Below are positions 14,136-14,176 of a stretch of DNA of 14,176 nt, one piece after another. Below the pieces are notes generated by a model that searched no databases, was not told where the DNA came from, and saw nothing but the letters and a program-made list of their open reading frames with translations. The position numbers were made by a program, and so were the translations under genes. The stretch comes from UBA1149 sp963579235 (GTDB taxonomy: Bacteria; Desulfobacterota; Binatia; UBA1149): NCBI GenBank assembly GCA_963579235.1, contig CAUZFM010000069.1, forward strand, positions 1-14,176, given 5' to 3'. The stretch's first letter is position 1; every line of letters starts with the position of its first letter.

Positions 14136-14176
14136 GGGGACAGGCACCTTAGGGCCTTGAAGTGCCAGGACTCTAG
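14136..14176. repeat. Palindromic repeat at window edge, possibly REP/RAYT-type
   Basis: GGCAC (14143-14147) pairs with GTGCC (14162-14166). TT/AA continues the stem after one bulged C, and the loop is AGGGCCTTG. The left flank, GGGGGACAGGCACC, is like a motif I recall flanking REP-associated tyrosine transposase (IS200-like) genes in many proteobacteria. Only one copy is visible and the element runs out of the window, so the assignment is tentative. It lies within 63 bases upstream of gene C and may carry or displace its promoter. Confidence 0.4.

Noticed and set aside
12359..14152. 597-codon open frame on the plus strand
   Set aside because: It lies entirely antisense to sulfatase-like gene C, has no recognisable motif, and is explained by high third-position GC of the real gene.
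1..14176. CRISPR array, toxin-antitoxin, phage-defence genes or integrase
   Set aside because: No regularly spaced repeats and no motifs of such families were found on either strand.

Overview
The window comes from a GC-rich Gram-negative bacterium. The evidence is four predicted lipoproteins, outer-surface type enzymes, and a gene family (sulfatase-like proteins ending in a 'LRALGY' tail) that I associate from memory mainly with Deltaproteobacteria/Myxococcota, Acidobacteria and uncultured relatives. No rRNA, tRNA or marker gene is present, so the lineage is a guess. Nine protein-coding genes fill almost the whole window. No gene-free stretch exceeds about 170 bases.

Layout: (1) bases 1-4137, minus strand: a lipoprotein of the sulfatase/alkaline-phosphatase superfamily (2296-4137), followed 32 nt later by a large polytopic GT-C (GT39-like) glycosyltransferase with HEAT-like repeats, which runs off the left edge. 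(2) A divergent intergenic region (4138-4304). (3) Plus strand 4305-10227: a second sulfatase-like lipoprotein, an APC-type amino-acid permease, and two different FkbM-type methyltransferases. One FkbM has a lipoprotein signal and the other has an N-terminal membrane anchor and an unexplained C-terminal extension. (4) A membrane acyltransferase on the minus strand (10224-11267), overlapping the second FkbM gene tail-to-tail by 4 bases. (5) An RmlD-like sugar-nucleotide reductase on the plus strand (11393-12259, TTG start). (6) A third sulfatase-like lipoprotein on the minus strand (12272-14113). Upstream of it, at the window edge, is a palindromic element resembling REP/RAYT-type repeats.

Taken together, this looks like an accessory locus for building and decorating a cell-surface glycan or glycolipid. 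It has a nucleotide-sugar enzyme, a lipid-linked-sugar glycosyltransferase, an O-acyltransferase, methyltransferase-fold proteins and three phospho- or sulfo-transfer enzymes placed on the outside of the inner membrane or on the outer membrane. The pathway is inferred from gene families only.

Two points stand out. First, all three 'sulfatases' have Thr where formylglycine sulfatases have Cys/Ser and His where they have Arg, so they are probably not sulfatases of the classical kind. Second, both FkbM-fold proteins carry export or anchor signals that would place a SAM-dependent fold outside the cytoplasm, where SAM is not expected. These make the locus worth a closer look as a possible undescribed surface-modification system.
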